From an uncultured Clostridia bacterium (GTDB lineage: Bacteria; Bacillota; Clostridia; Peptostreptococcales; Anaerovoracaceae): a DNA stretch of 64,000 nucleotides. The stretch is from contig CAKQQT010000004.1 of NCBI GenBank assembly GCA_934271235.1, positions 77,831 through 141,830 of the forward strand, in the 5' to 3' direction. This document shows positions 1 to 8,081 of this stretch, piece by piece. Below the pieces are notes generated by a model. It was given only the letters and a program-made list of their open reading frames with translations. It was not told the origin of the DNA and did no database searches. Position 1 is the stretch's first letter; each line of letters begins with the position of its first letter. The translations under genes were made by a program, and so were the position numbers.

Positions 1-391
1 CTCCGCAATCGATGAAGCAAAATCCGCGATCGAATCCCTTAAGGGACAGGTTGACTTCATCTATATCCCGACTGATAACACGCTGGCTGACGGCATGACA
101 ACCGTTTCTGCCGCAGCGAATGAATGCGGTATCCCGACCATCGTCGGCGAATCCGGTATGGTCGGCAACGGCGCGTTCGCGACCTACGGCATCAATTACT
201 ACGAATTAGGCAAAGCAACCGCCGCTATGGCAGTCAAGATCCTCAAAGGAGAAGCATCCCCTGCCGATATGCCGGTTGAATACCAGACATCCGAAGACAT
301 CCTGGAGGTTGCCATCAATACAGAAACCGCGGACAAATTAGGCATCACCATTCCGGATGAGGTCAAGAGCACAGCAACACTGCTTCCGTAA
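1..391 (+). CDS. ABC transporter substrate-binding protein, 3' part
   Basis: The frame is open from base 2 to the TAA at 391, so the start lies before the window. The visible 129 residues contain a DFIYIPTDNT-like segment, GIPTIVGESGMV, and a YELGKATAAMAVKILKGE segment. These are typical of the C-terminal lobe of periplasmic-type binding proteins of the ABC_sub_bind family (PF04392). Proteins of this family are lipoproteins that deliver aromatic amino acids or related small ligands to a permease and ATPase, and both of those follow directly on the same strand. The ligand cannot be told from this fragment. The family call is firm; specificity is open. Confidence 0.85.
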   Translation, partial: SAIDEAKSAIESLKGQVDFIYIPTDNTLADGMTTVSAAANECGIPTIVGESGMVGNGAFATYGINYYELGKATAAMAVKILKGEASPADMPVEYQTSEDILEVAINTETADKLGITIPDEVKSTATLLP

Positions 392-445
392 CGCAGACGG
401 GTCACCTGCACACGGAAGAGCAGAATAATCAGAAACAAAAATAGA

Positions 446-524
446 AATATCGGAACGATATTTCCTACATAATAAACAAAACAGCAGCCGGTGCGCCAGC
501 CTGAAAGGGCTACGCATCCGCTGT
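446..524 (+). promoter_or_regulatory. Intercistronic hairpins between binding-protein and permease genes
   Basis: Two hairpins occupy the 152-bp gap. The first is GAAATATCG/CGATATTTC with a 3-nt loop (446-466). The second is a long imperfect stem (481-524) whose ends are ACAGC/GCTGT, with TGCG/CGCA and AGCC/GGCT inside. Neither has a T-run, so they are not classic terminators. Such hairpins after a binding-protein gene commonly protect the upstream mRNA and set a higher level of binding protein than permease; that role is inferred. Confidence 0.5.
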
Positions 525-543
525 AAGTTTCGGAGGTTTAGAA

Positions 544-1512
544 ATGATATCAACAGCAACCATCCTGAGCGGCATTGCCCAAGGTCTCATATGGGCGATC
601 CTGACGCTGGGAGTTTACCTAACATTCAGAATTCTTGACATCGCGGATCTGACCGTAGAGGGCACCTTTCCTCTCGGCGCCGCTGTCACGGTCGTCCTGA
701 TCAACACCGGCATGAGCCCCGGTCTGGCGATCCTCTGCGCGGTCCTGGCCGGCGCGGCAGCCGGATTTGTGACCGGTTTCCTGCACACAATCTTTAAGAT
801 CCCGGCGATCTTATCCGGTATCCTGACCATGATCGCGCTTTACTCGGTCAATATCCGTATCATGAGCGACAAGGCGACGGTTGCGCTGGAACAGCCGTCC
901 ATCAAGACCTGGATGCTTTCTCTGCTCCCGGAGGGAACCGCAAGCAATACGATCTCGATCATCCTCGGCTGCATCTTCTGTCTGGTGATCGTCGCGCTGT
1001 TATATTATTTCTTCGGCACCGAGATCGGCTGCGCCATCCGCGCGACCGGCAGCAACCAAAACATGGCTCGCTCACTCGGCGTCAAAACCGACCGGATCAT
1101 CATTCTCGGTCTGATGATCTCCAACGCGCTGGTTGCACTTTCCGGCAGCCTGATCGCGCAGCTGGACTACGGTTCGGCACTGGTCACCATGGGACAAGGT
1201 ACGATTGTCATCGGCCTTGCTTCGGTCATCATCGGTGAAGTGATCTTTATCCGCAAGGATATGAACTTCGCACTGAAGCTTCTGGCGATCATCGCCGGTG
1301 CGGTCATCTACCGCACGGTCATCGCCTGCGCGCTGACCTTCAGTTTCCTCAAGGCGACCGACCTCAAGATCATCACTGCGATCATCGTAGCCTTTGCCCT
1401 TGCGCTTCCGGTCCTGCAGCAAAGATCCGCAGAGCGGAAACTGCGCCGTGAAAACGCAAAAAAATATGACGCGCTCATCGCGCAGGAGTTGGGAGGCGAA
1501 ACACATGCTTAG
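544..1512 (+). CDS. ABC transporter permease
   Basis: A 322-residue, very hydrophobic protein with about eight or nine membrane segments. The N-terminal stretch GVYLTFRILDIADLTVEGTF and the later RATGSNQNMARSLGV are typical of the BPD_transp_2 (LivH/RbsC-type) permease family that partners PF04392 binding proteins. It starts at ATG 544 behind a clear CGGAGG. Its end overlaps the start of the ATPase gene by 8 bp, so the two are translationally coupled. Together with the flanking genes it forms a complete importer; a substrate such as tryptophan, tyrosine or another small organic ligand is possible but not shown. Confidence 0.9.
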   Translation: MISTATILSGIAQGLIWAILTLGVYLTFRILDIADLTVEGTFPLGAAVTVVLINTGMSPGLAILCAVLAGAAAGFVTGFLHTIFKIPAILSGILTMIALYSVNIRIMSDKATVALEQPSIKTWMLSLLPEGTASNTISIILGCIFCLVIVALLYYFFGTEIGCAIRATGSNQNMARSLGVKTDRIIILGLMISNALVALSGSLIAQLDYGSALVTMGQGTIVIGLASVIIGEVIFIRKDMNFALKLLAIIAGAVIYRTVIACALTFSFLKATDLKIITAIIVAFALALPVLQQRSAERKLRRENAKKYDALIAQELGGETHA

Positions 1513-2305
1513 AATGATCCAGATCGATAAATCGTTCAATATCGGAACGATCAATGAAAAAAAGATTTTTCAGGGCTTGAACCTGACCATCAACGACGGT
1601 GATTTCATCACGGTCATCGGCGGCAACGGCGCCGGCAAATCCACTATGCTAAACCTCATTGCCGGTGTACATAAGGCGGACGGCGGGCGTATCATCCTTG
1701 ACGGTGAGGACCTGACGTACAAAAATGAGACCCAAAGAGCCAAGTACATCGGCAGAGTTTTCCAAGATCCGATGATGGGCACCGCGCCGACCATGATGAT
1801 CGAAGAGAATCTGGCCATGGCGTACAGACGTACCAAACGCAGGACCCTCGCCTGGGGCATCTCGCAGAAAGAGCGGGAGCTGTACCGCGCATCGCTTGCG
1901 CAGCTCGGCCTCGGACTGGAAGACCGCATGAAGACGAAAGTCGGTCTGCTCTCCGGCGGACAGCGGCAGGCGGTCACCCTGCTGATGGCTACCCTGCAAA
2001 AGCCGAAACTGCTGCTCCTGGACGAGCACACCGCGGCGCTGGACCCTGCAACCTCCGCAAAGGTCCTGCAGCTCAGTGATCAGATCATCCGGCAGCACGG
2101 CCTGACCGCTCTGATGGTCACGCACAATATGCAAGACGCCATCACCTACGGCAATCGCCTGATCATGATGGATAAAGGCCGCATCATCCTCGATATCAGC
2201 GGCGAAGAAAAACAAAAGCTGACCATTGAAGATCTTCTGCATAAATTTGAAGAGATCAGCGGCAGTAAGTTCGCCACCGACAGTGTTCTCCTCGGAGATC
2301 GATAA
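1505..2305 (+). CDS. ABC transporter ATP-binding protein
   Basis: A 266-residue ABC ATPase with Walker A GGNGAGKST, signature LSGGQRQAV, Walker B LLLLDEHTAALDP and the H-loop VTHNM. The start chosen is ATG 1505, preceded by GGGAGG and overlapping the permease stop; an upstream in-frame extension to 1394 would run deep inside the permease gene. This is the energising subunit of the importer encoded by the two preceding genes. A bidirectional terminator follows. Confidence 0.93.
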   Translation: MLRMIQIDKSFNIGTINEKKIFQGLNLTINDGDFITVIGGNGAGKSTMLNLIAGVHKADGGRIILDGEDLTYKNETQRAKYIGRVFQDPMMGTAPTMMIEENLAMAYRRTKRRTLAWGISQKERELYRASLAQLGLGLEDRMKTKVGLLSGGQRQAVTLLMATLQKPKLLLLDEHTAALDPATSAKVLQLSDQIIRQHGLTALMVTHNMQDAITYGNRLIMMDKGRIILDISGEEKQKLTIEDLLHKFEEISGSKFATDSVLLGDR

Positions 2306-2314
2306 ACCAAAAAG

Positions 2315-2360
2315 AAAAATCCTTCCGAACGGTCATTCCGGCCGTCAGGAAGGATTTTTT
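2315..2360. terminator. Bidirectional intrinsic terminator
   Basis: AAAAATCCTTCC at 2315 pairs with GGAAGGATTTTT ending at 2359, with T-runs on both strands. It lies between the convergent ABC operon (+) and the G5/3D gene (-). Confidence 0.85.
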
Positions 2361-2377
2361 TGTTTCTGCTTTTTGCT

Positions 2378-3490
2378 CTACGCGCCGTAGCGGATGACGT
2401 ACACGTCGCACCAGCGCGCGCCCCAGATGCCGCACTGGCCGAAGCGTTCCATATACACGTCGACCGTCTTGCCTTTGATGGCACTGCCGACATCGTTCGC
2501 GACCGCATAGCCGTAGCCCTCGATATACAGGAGCGAACCCAGCGGGATCAGGTTTTTATCGACCGCGCAGGTACCGTATTCGCACTGCAGGCCGTAGGAA
2601 CCGCGCGGATTCCCCGGATAGTAGTAAGACACGGTGCGGACTCGGCTGATCTTTTCCTGATACTTGAGTCCGGACGGTATCCCCGAAAGGATCTTCGTCC
2701 CGTAATGGATCAGTTTATCTTTCTTTTTCTTTTTGATCTCTGTGGAATACAGAGTTCGTTTGGCCTCTTTGCCGTCAATGTAAGTCACTTCATAAGTTTC
2801 TTCTTTCACGCCTTTGCGGCCCTTTTGTTCTACCTTGGTCTCACCGATGACCAGAGAACTGTCGGCAACATATTTTACTTCAAAATCGGTTTTAACTGTT
2901 TTGGTCTCATATTCCGTGCGCACCCGCTGCAGAACGATCGCCTCATCCTTATAAACAGGCTCGTCAAGTTCCGCGTTCAGAAGATCTTCCGGCCCCTGCA
3001 CGATGCACAGCCGGGCCAGGATCTCGCCGACTGTGGTCGGCAGGGTGATCAGCTTGTGCGTTTTTCCGTCCGCTGTCACGGTCACCTGAAATGCTTTCGT
3101 AATATGGATCTCCATTTCATCATCGATCCCCTCGTGCATCTGCACGTCGATGATGTCTTGTCCGTAAACATAATCGACACCGTGGTTCTCAAGGAACGAG
3201 TCCACGCGCATCGAGGTCGTCTGATAAGTCGTTCGAGTCTCCTTCAACGAATCATCCACAACAACATGTACTGTTTTCGGTGTGGCAAAGCCGACGATAA
3301 CCAGCCCGCAAACGAGCAGGCAGCTTACCGTGATTGTGATTTTAGCCAGAAGCGGGTGTGACGCCTTTTTTTCTCGGAGCAGTTCACCGGCAGGCGTAAA
3401 AACGTCCTGCATTTCTTCTTTCTGTGAACGACACCAGAGAAAGAACCGCTCAAGGAGCTGTTCGGCACGGCCCTTTGGTTTATCGATCAT
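2378..3490 (-). CDS. G5 and 3D domain protein, YabE/RpfB-like
   Basis: A 370-residue protein with a cytoplasmic N-terminus, one membrane anchor at about residues 50-68, two DUF348-like repeats (about 70-180), a G5-like region (about 190-275) and a C-terminal 3D domain (about 295-370). The 3D domain is recognised by CAVDKNLIPLGSLLYI, DVGSAIKG and KTVDVYM with its conserved Asp residues. Proteins of this architecture (B. subtilis YabE, actinobacterial Rpf) are cell-wall lytic enzymes, probably muralytic transglycosylases. Start ATG 3490 follows ATAGGAGG. It has its own promoter and appears monocistronic. Confidence 0.9.
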   Translation of the reverse strand: MIDKPKGRAEQLLERFFLWCRSQKEEMQDVFTPAGELLREKKASHPLLAKITITVSCLLVCGLVIVGFATPKTVHVVVDDSLKETRTTYQTTSMRVDSFLENHGVDYVYGQDIIDVQMHEGIDDEMEIHITKAFQVTVTADGKTHKLITLPTTVGEILARLCIVQGPEDLLNAELDEPVYKDEAIVLQRVRTEYETKTVKTDFEVKYVADSSLVIGETKVEQKGRKGVKEETYEVTYIDGKEAKRTLYSTEIKKKKKDKLIHYGTKILSGIPSGLKYQEKISRVRTVSYYYPGNPRGSYGLQCEYGTCAVDKNLIPLGSLLYIEGYGYAVANDVGSAIKGKTVDVYMERFGQCGIWGARWCDVYVIRYGA

Positions 3491-3516
3491 AAGTCCTCCT
3501 ATTCTCCGACCCGTCT

Positions 3517-3545
3517 AGTTTACCATAAACTGGACAAAAAGTCAA
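3517..3545 (-). promoter_or_regulatory. Sigma-A type promoter of the G5/3D gene
   Basis: On the minus strand TTGACT (3545-3540) and TAAACT (3522-3517) are separated by 17 bp, about 30 bp before the start codon. Confidence 0.6.
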
Positions 3546-3589
3546 AAAACAGCTGATTTTCAATCTTATTATGGGCAAAAATGGTCGAT

Positions 3590-4741
3590 TTATTCGTTAA
3601 ATCCTCCGTCCCACAGCGGCATATTGGAAATATAGGCGCTTTCTACCGCGGGAACATAATAGGCGCCGTAGCTCTTTAACCCGTTTTCGCGCGCTTCCTG
3701 CGGCAGTTCCACATAGAAACGGTAATACGGCATATAACATGCCTCGTGCCGGCCGGTCCGATAGATGAGCTCCACTTTTTTGACCTGCTCCGCCCCGGAA
3801 ATTTCATAAGGTACCGTGGTGATATAATTTCCGTTCAGAAGCAGCTTCTTCGCTTCCTCTGCGCGGATGATCGGATAATCTCCGAGTTTCTTCGAGAGAT
3901 CCGCCTGCCATTTCCGTGCGATGAACAGCTCGCCGTTGTCATCACAGTAAAAGGCCGCCAGATCAAAATTGTAGTTCAGGATCTGCTCTTCTGTATCCTT
4001 TCCGTTTTCAAAGAACAGGATATCGTAAGTCTGCTGTCCGTAGATCGTATAATCTCCGATCGTAAGATTCAGCTGCGGATCGTCAAAGCCGATAAAATCG
4101 CGGTATCGGTCCTGCAGATATGCCGCTGCCGCCGCTTTTTCCTCATAGGAGGCATAATGCGTGAAATTGTATGTCTCCGGCAGTGCGACCGCAGGACGGA
4201 AACGGACCTCTGCCCCCAACGCCTGATCCACTTCGATCTCCAGCCCTGCGGATGCGAGCTTCAGTTTGGTCGGCGCTTCGGATCCATCTACTTTCACCTG
4301 GTCGGTATCCAGACCGAGACTTTGGGCTGTATCCAGCAAAAGCTCCCGCATCTTGTCCTCGTCGCCTCCCGAGGCGATATCATTTTCGTCATAAGTCAAA
4401 GGATTTTGGAAAACAGGCAGCGTATCGATCACCGTTTCCTCATTCCATGGGTTGGCGTTCACAAGTTCCGAGATATCATAGGCCAAATACCCCTCATATC
4501 CCATTCCCTCAGATTCTTCGGAGATCGTCAGCAGCGGCAGATCCGGATCTCTTTCCGGTCCATCCTGCGCCCAAAAGTCCTGCAGGACCCCGGTTCCCGC
4601 CAGGACCATGATTGCAAAGCAGGCTGCGAGCATGCCCCATGTTGTTCGCTGTTTTTTCTTCCGTTTCGGCCTTTCGTCCGCTGCTTCCACATAAGCAGGA
4701 TCGATCAGCTCCATTTTATCCAAAAAATCATTGCCTCTCAT
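3590..4741 (-). CDS. Membrane-anchored protein, probable anti-sigma partner
   Basis: 383 residues: a short cytoplasmic head with an IDPAYVEAAD segment and a basic stretch, one membrane span at about 35-55 (WGMLAACFAIMVLAGTGV), then a 320-residue extracytoplasmic part rich in Tyr and acidic residues. I do not recognise a catalytic domain. Its start overlaps the stop of the sigma-factor gene by 4 bp (ATGA), so the two are co-translated. Clostridial ECF sigma genes are often followed by such single-pass proteins that act as anti-sigma factors or sensors, and the N-terminal pattern fits. The anti-sigma role is inference from position. Confidence 0.6.
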   Translation of the reverse strand: MRGNDFLDKMELIDPAYVEAADERPKRKKKQRTTWGMLAACFAIMVLAGTGVLQDFWAQDGPERDPDLPLLTISEESEGMGYEGYLAYDISELVNANPWNEETVIDTLPVFQNPLTYDENDIASGGDEDKMRELLLDTAQSLGLDTDQVKVDGSEAPTKLKLASAGLEIEVDQALGAEVRFRPAVALPETYNFTHYASYEEKAAAAAYLQDRYRDFIGFDDPQLNLTIGDYTIYGQQTYDILFFENGKDTEEQILNYNFDLAAFYCDDNGELFIARKWQADLSKKLGDYPIIRAEEAKKLLLNGNYITTVPYEISGAEQVKKVELIYRTGRHEACYMPYYRFYVELPQEARENGLKSYGAYYVPAVESAYISNMPLWDGGFNE

Positions 4742-5298
4742 ATGGTGTAACCCCCTTTTTCAAGATGCTCCCGCAGCTGTCTGCGGCAGCGGAAAAGCGT
4801 CGTTTTCACTTTGCTTTCGGACAGAGCAAAGCGCTCGGCGATGTCTGCGATGGAATCCAGATACCAGTAGCGTCGGATAAAAAGGTTCCGTTTTTCTTCC
4901 GGCAATCCGCCGAGAAATCCGTTGAGGATCTCCCGCAGCATCATGTCGTCGATGCGGCTGTCCATATCATCCGGCGCGGGAATGCACGCTTCCATCTCCC
5001 GGCTGAGTTCGCACAAAAATGCGCTGCGTTTCAGCCGAGCACGATCACGGCAGCAGTTCAAAGCGATATGACGCGTGATCCGCGCAAGGAACGCGTACAG
5101 ATAGTTTTTGGGCTCATGCGGCGGAATGCGGTTCCACGCTTCCAGATATGTGTCGTGTTCACATTCTTCGGCCGTCTGCCGATCCGCGACGATCCCATGA
5201 GCCAAAGCGTGCAGGCGTGCTCCGTATTTGGCGGCACTCTCCCGGATCGCATTTTCATCACGTGAAAGAAACAGTTCTACGATCTGCTTATCGTCCAA
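4738..5298 (-). CDS. ECF-type RNA polymerase sigma factor
   Basis: Sigma-70 region 2 (ALAHGIVADRQTAEECEHDTYLEAW) and region 4 (SIADIAERFALSESKVKTTLFR) are both clear. The protein is 186 residues from the TTG at 5298, chosen because AAAGGAG lies 11 nt upstream and the product then begins DDKQIVELFL as in relatives. A second TTG at 5331 lacks a usable binding site. It directs transcription of an unknown regulon, probably including its own operon. The stop overlaps the partner gene start by 4 bp. Confidence 0.85.
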   Translation of the reverse strand: MDDKQIVELFLSRDENAIRESAAKYGARLHALAHGIVADRQTAEECEHDTYLEAWNRIPPHEPKNYLYAFLARITRHIALNCCRDRARLKRSAFLCELSREMEACIPAPDDMDSRIDDMMLREILNGFLGGLPEEKRNLFIRRYWYLDSIADIAERFALSESKVKTTLFRCRRQLREHLEKGGYTI

Positions 5299-5340
5299 GT
5301 CTTCTTCATCTCCTTTCCGGTTTGTGATCAAAGGCCTTCA

Positions 5341-5375
5341 CCCTAATAAGCACCGTTTCAGTAAGAAAGGTTACA
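5341..5375 (-). promoter_or_regulatory. Possible ECF autoregulatory promoter
   Basis: Minus strand TGTAACCTTT (about 5375-5366) and GTGCTTATTAGG (about 5352-5341) resemble the TGNAACC ... CGTCTAAT pattern seen before clostridial ECF genes. The implied transcript start fits a TTG start at 5298. The match is partial. Confidence 0.35.
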
Positions 5376-5448
5376 TGTGTTTACTATATCATTTTTAAAG
5401 TTTTTCGGCAATCTTTCAAACCTGATATTTCCGGCCAAAACAGCACGC

Positions 5449-5475
5449 AAAAAGACGGCTCTTTCGAGCCGTCTT
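5449..5475 (-). terminator. Intrinsic terminator after atoDA and the structured region
   Basis: Minus strand AAGACGGCTC-GAAA-GAGCCGTCTT followed by a T-run. It is about 280 nt past the atoA stop, so the atoDA mRNA would carry a long structured 3' end. Confidence 0.7.
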
Positions 5476-5507
5476 CGTGTCTTTATCATTCTCGAAACAG
5501 AGACGCA

Positions 5508-5753
5508 GGATTTTTCGTTCACCGCGTATCAATGCGTAGGAAAAATCGTTTGTGGCTAGGCGGCTGCCGTAGAGTGCCACGCGCTGAAGCGCTGCACTCC
5601 TGACATGAGACCTGCCTCGCCTCTGACTGCGGCATCGCCTTGTCAATCAGCGGGCTAGGGCTTCAATGCGTCGAGGCGCAGAGCATACACGGTAGTATGT
5701 GAGCACCGAAGAACGCTGCAGCCAACAACGCCACAGGCGATTTTAACAAGCAT
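5508..5753 (-). ncRNA. Structured non-coding region downstream of atoA
   Basis: This stretch between the atoA stop and the terminator has no credible gene. It contains a strong hairpin at 5572-5599 (GAGTGC/GCACTC enclosing GCGC-TTCA-GCGC), a second at about 5508-5550 (GATTTTTC/GAAAAATC) and a CATAC/GTATG hairpin near 5690. It could be a structured 3' UTR, a processed small RNA or one copy of a dispersed repeat. No second copy was found in the window. Confidence 0.4.
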
Positions 5754-6410
5754 TTACTCTTCTTCCATAGCCTTCATGTTCGGATCCTTGTGAAGTTCAC
5801 AGCCGGTTGCAGCCTGTAATTCTTCCCAAGTGTAGTCAGGGTGAAGTTCTGTTACCCAGATACCGTCTTCTCTGACTTCCATAACTGCCATTTCGGTGAT
5901 GATCTTGGTTACGCATCTTTCAGCGGTCAGCGGAAGAGTGCATTTCTTTAAGATCTTGTGGTTACCCTTCTGGGTGTGGAGCATGGTGATGATAACTTCC
6001 GGGCATCCTGCGCAGAGATCCATCGCACCGCCCATACCTGCAACTTTTTTGCCAGGTACGATCCAGTTTGCAAGGTCGCCGTTTTCCGCAACTTCCATTG
6101 CGCCGAGAACGGTAGCTTTTACGTGTCCGCCTCTTACGAGACCGAAAGATTCTGCTGTATCGAAGTATTTTACTCTCGGAACAGCGGTTACATAAGTTCC
6201 GCCGGAGTTGATGATGTCAACATCGAGGTTGGAAGCATCTGCAACGGCATCGATACCTGCGAATCCGTTTTCAGAATGGAAGGTAACCGTAACATCTTCC
6301 GGGATATAGTCCGCAACCATAGTCGGAAGACCGATACCTAAGTTTGCGAATTCGCCGTCTTTAAATTCTTTCGCGCATCTTTTCGCGATTCTAACTTTTA
6401 AATCTGCCAT
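5754..6410 (-). CDS. atoA: Butyrate-acetoacetate CoA-transferase subunit B
   Basis: 218 residues with the subunit-B signature: GIGLPTMVADY near the N-terminus and the active-site SENG motif with the catalytic Glu at about residue 47. The enzyme forms a glutamyl-CoA thioester and exchanges CoA between butyryl-CoA and acetoacetate, which is the last step of lysine fermentation and releases butyrate. The start is ATG 6410 behind GGAAGGAG. It overlaps the end of atoD by 13 bp. Location next to the kam genes supports the lysine role over a generic 3-oxoacid CoA-transferase. Confidence 0.92.
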   Translation of the reverse strand: MADLKVRIAKRCAKEFKDGEFANLGIGLPTMVADYIPEDVTVTFHSENGFAGIDAVADASNLDVDIINSGGTYVTAVPRVKYFDTAESFGLVRGGHVKATVLGAMEVAENGDLANWIVPGKKVAGMGGAMDLCAGCPEVIITMLHTQKGNHKILKKCTLPLTAERCVTKIITEMAVMEVREDGIWVTELHPDYTWEELQAATGCELHKDPNMKAMEEE

Positions 6411-7123
6411 TTCTTTTCTCCTTCCACGATTGTTTCTACCAGTACGCCGGCAACTGCGAAGTAATCCGGATCGATCTCACCGATTTCAACCAGTTTTTCA
6501 GGAGCGATGATGGTGTGCTTGGAAGCGCCTGCCATGACGTAGTTAAAGTTCTTGGTTGCTTTGGAGCAGTAGTAGTTACCGAATTTGTCTGCAACGGATG
6601 GTCTGATGAACGAATAGTCAGCGAATAACGGTAATTCGAATAAGTACTTCTTACCGTTGATCTCTACGACTTTCTTTTCTCTTCCGAGTTCGTCCAGTTC
6701 GGTTTCCATCGGTGTGCCGACACCGGTCGGAGTCAGTACGCCGCCAAGACCGTAAGCTGCCGCTCTGATCTTTTCAGCTAAAGTTCCCTGCGGAACCAGT
6801 GTGTATTTCAGTGTGCCTTCCGCAAACTGTTCGTTTAACTTCGGGTTAACACCAAGATGGGAAGCGATGATGTGGTCTACCATGTGGTGTTCCAGCAGCT
6901 TACCGATACCTCTTGCGGTTTTGCCTGCGAATTCGCCTGCAGGCTGACCTGCATCCAGACCGCCGTCGTTGCCGATCACGGTAAGGTGCTTAACGCCCTT
7001 TTCAACGAGTGCGTCCATTAAGATTTCCGGGGATCCGGTTGCGAGGAATCCGCCGACCATGATGGTCATGCCGTCTTGTACGCCGGCTACCGCTTCCTGA
7101 GCAGTTTTAATTTTGTTAATCAT
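6398..7123 (-). CDS. atoD: Butyrate-acetoacetate CoA-transferase subunit A
   Basis: 241 residues of the CoA_trans family subunit A, recognised by the early glycine-rich VGGFLATGSPE, GNDGGLDAG and GLGGVLTPTGVGTP. It forms the heteromeric transferase with the downstream atoA product. Binding site AGGAAGG precedes ATG 7123. The pair has a promoter of its own, so it can be expressed apart from the kam operon lying upstream. Confidence 0.92.
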   Translation of the reverse strand: MINKIKTAQEAVAGVQDGMTIMVGGFLATGSPEILMDALVEKGVKHLTVIGNDGGLDAGQPAGEFAGKTARGIGKLLEHHMVDHIIASHLGVNPKLNEQFAEGTLKYTLVPQGTLAEKIRAAAYGLGGVLTPTGVGTPMETELDELGREKKVVEINGKKYLFELPLFADYSFIRPSVADKFGNYYCSKATKNFNYVMAGASKHTIIAPEKLVEIGEIDPDYFAVAGVLVETIVEGEKKWQI

Positions 7124-7165
7124 GTTTTCACCTTCCTGTTAAGTATTACATATACATCACTTTAT

Positions 7166-7219
7166 ACTTTACCGCTTTTGCCGGTTTCTGTCAAGATGTA
7201 TACAGTTTTGACGTACATC
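7166..7219 (-). promoter_or_regulatory. atoDA promoter with upstream inverted repeat
   Basis: Minus strand TTGACA (7194-7189) and TAAAGT (7171-7166) with a 17-bp spacer. Directly upstream is an inverted repeat GATGTA-N13-TACATC (7195-7219) that includes the palindrome TGTATACA, a plausible operator. Confidence 0.7.
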
Positions 7220-7221
7220 GA

Positions 7222-7253
7222 ATCATTTGCCCGCGGCTTGCCGGGCAAATGAT
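7222..7253 (-). terminator. Hairpin at the end of the kam operon
   Basis: ATCATTTGCCCG pairs with CGGGCAAATGAT (12 bp) with an 8-nt loop, 20 nt after the kamE stop. No T-run follows, so it may be a weak terminator or a 3'-end stabiliser. Confidence 0.55.
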
Positions 7254-7272
7254 TTTGAAATCTGTTTGTGAT

Positions 7273-8067
7273 CTATCTGTCTGCGATATTCGCTTTATCC
7301 TGCCATCCGCGTTTTTCAACTTCCTGCATGATGTAGGACATAACGTGTTCCGCATACTTTCCAGGACCGAAACCTGCATCATAACCTAATTCCTGCGCAA
7401 GTTCGTGAGAAATTCTCGGACCGCCGCAGGTCAGGATGATCTTGTCGCGAAGACCTTCTGCTTCGACAAGTTCTTCCATCTGGGTCAGCTGTTTGATATG
7501 GATATCCTTCTGGGTTACTGTCTGGGATACCAGGATCGCGTCTGCGTTGACTTCTTTCGCCTTTGCGATCAGCTGTTCGCAAGGAACCTGAGAGCCCATG
7601 TTGTACGCAACAACGTTCTTGAATCTTTCCAGACCGAAGTGACCGTGGAAGCCCTTCATCTGAATGATCGCGTCGATACCTACGGTATGCGCATCGGATT
7701 CGATGGAAGCACCTACAACGACGATATCTCTGCCGATGTGTTCGCCGATCCATTCGCCGCATTCCACACGATCCATTACGGTGCCTTCTACCTTCGGAAC
7801 CTTGATCGCGGTATAATCGATCGTTGCCTGTGCGGAACCGTATACAACGAAGAACGTGTATCCCGGAGTCAGTTCGCAGTAGTACGTTACGTTCGGTTCT
7901 TCAAAACCCATTTTCTTTGCATATTGTTTTGCGCATTCTTCTGCTTCTTCACCATAAGGAACCGGAAGCGTGAATGCCATTTCAACTTTACCGTCATTTA
8001 ATGCGTCGCCGTAAGGCTTTACACAAGTTAAATCAACCTGTACTGTTGCTGTCTTGTTATCTGCCAT
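7273..8067 (-). CDS. kamE: Lysine 5,6-aminomutase beta subunit
   Basis: 264 residues from ATG 8067, chosen because AAGGAGG lies 8 nt upstream; an ATG at 8076 abuts the binding site. The C-terminal half is a cobalamin-binding domain with SDAHTVG, where the His (about 127) ligates cobalt, followed by IDAIIQMKG, where the Lys (about 138) forms the Schiff base with PLP in characterised KamE proteins. With KamD it shifts the epsilon amino group of beta-lysine to C5, using adenosylcobalamin and PLP. Last gene of the kdd-kamA-kamB-kamC-kamD-kamE run. Confidence 0.95.
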   Translation of the reverse strand: MADNKTATVQVDLTCVKPYGDALNDGKVEMAFTLPVPYGEEAEECAKQYAKKMGFEEPNVTYYCELTPGYTFFVVYGSAQATIDYTAIKVPKVEGTVMDRVECGEWIGEHIGRDIVVVGASIESDAHTVGIDAIIQMKGFHGHFGLERFKNVVAYNMGSQVPCEQLIAKAKEVNADAILVSQTVTQKDIHIKQLTQMEELVEAEGLRDKIILTCGGPRISHELAQELGYDAGFGPGKYAEHVMSYIMQEVEKRGWQDKANIADR

Positions 8068-8081
8068 TGTTTCCATCCTCC

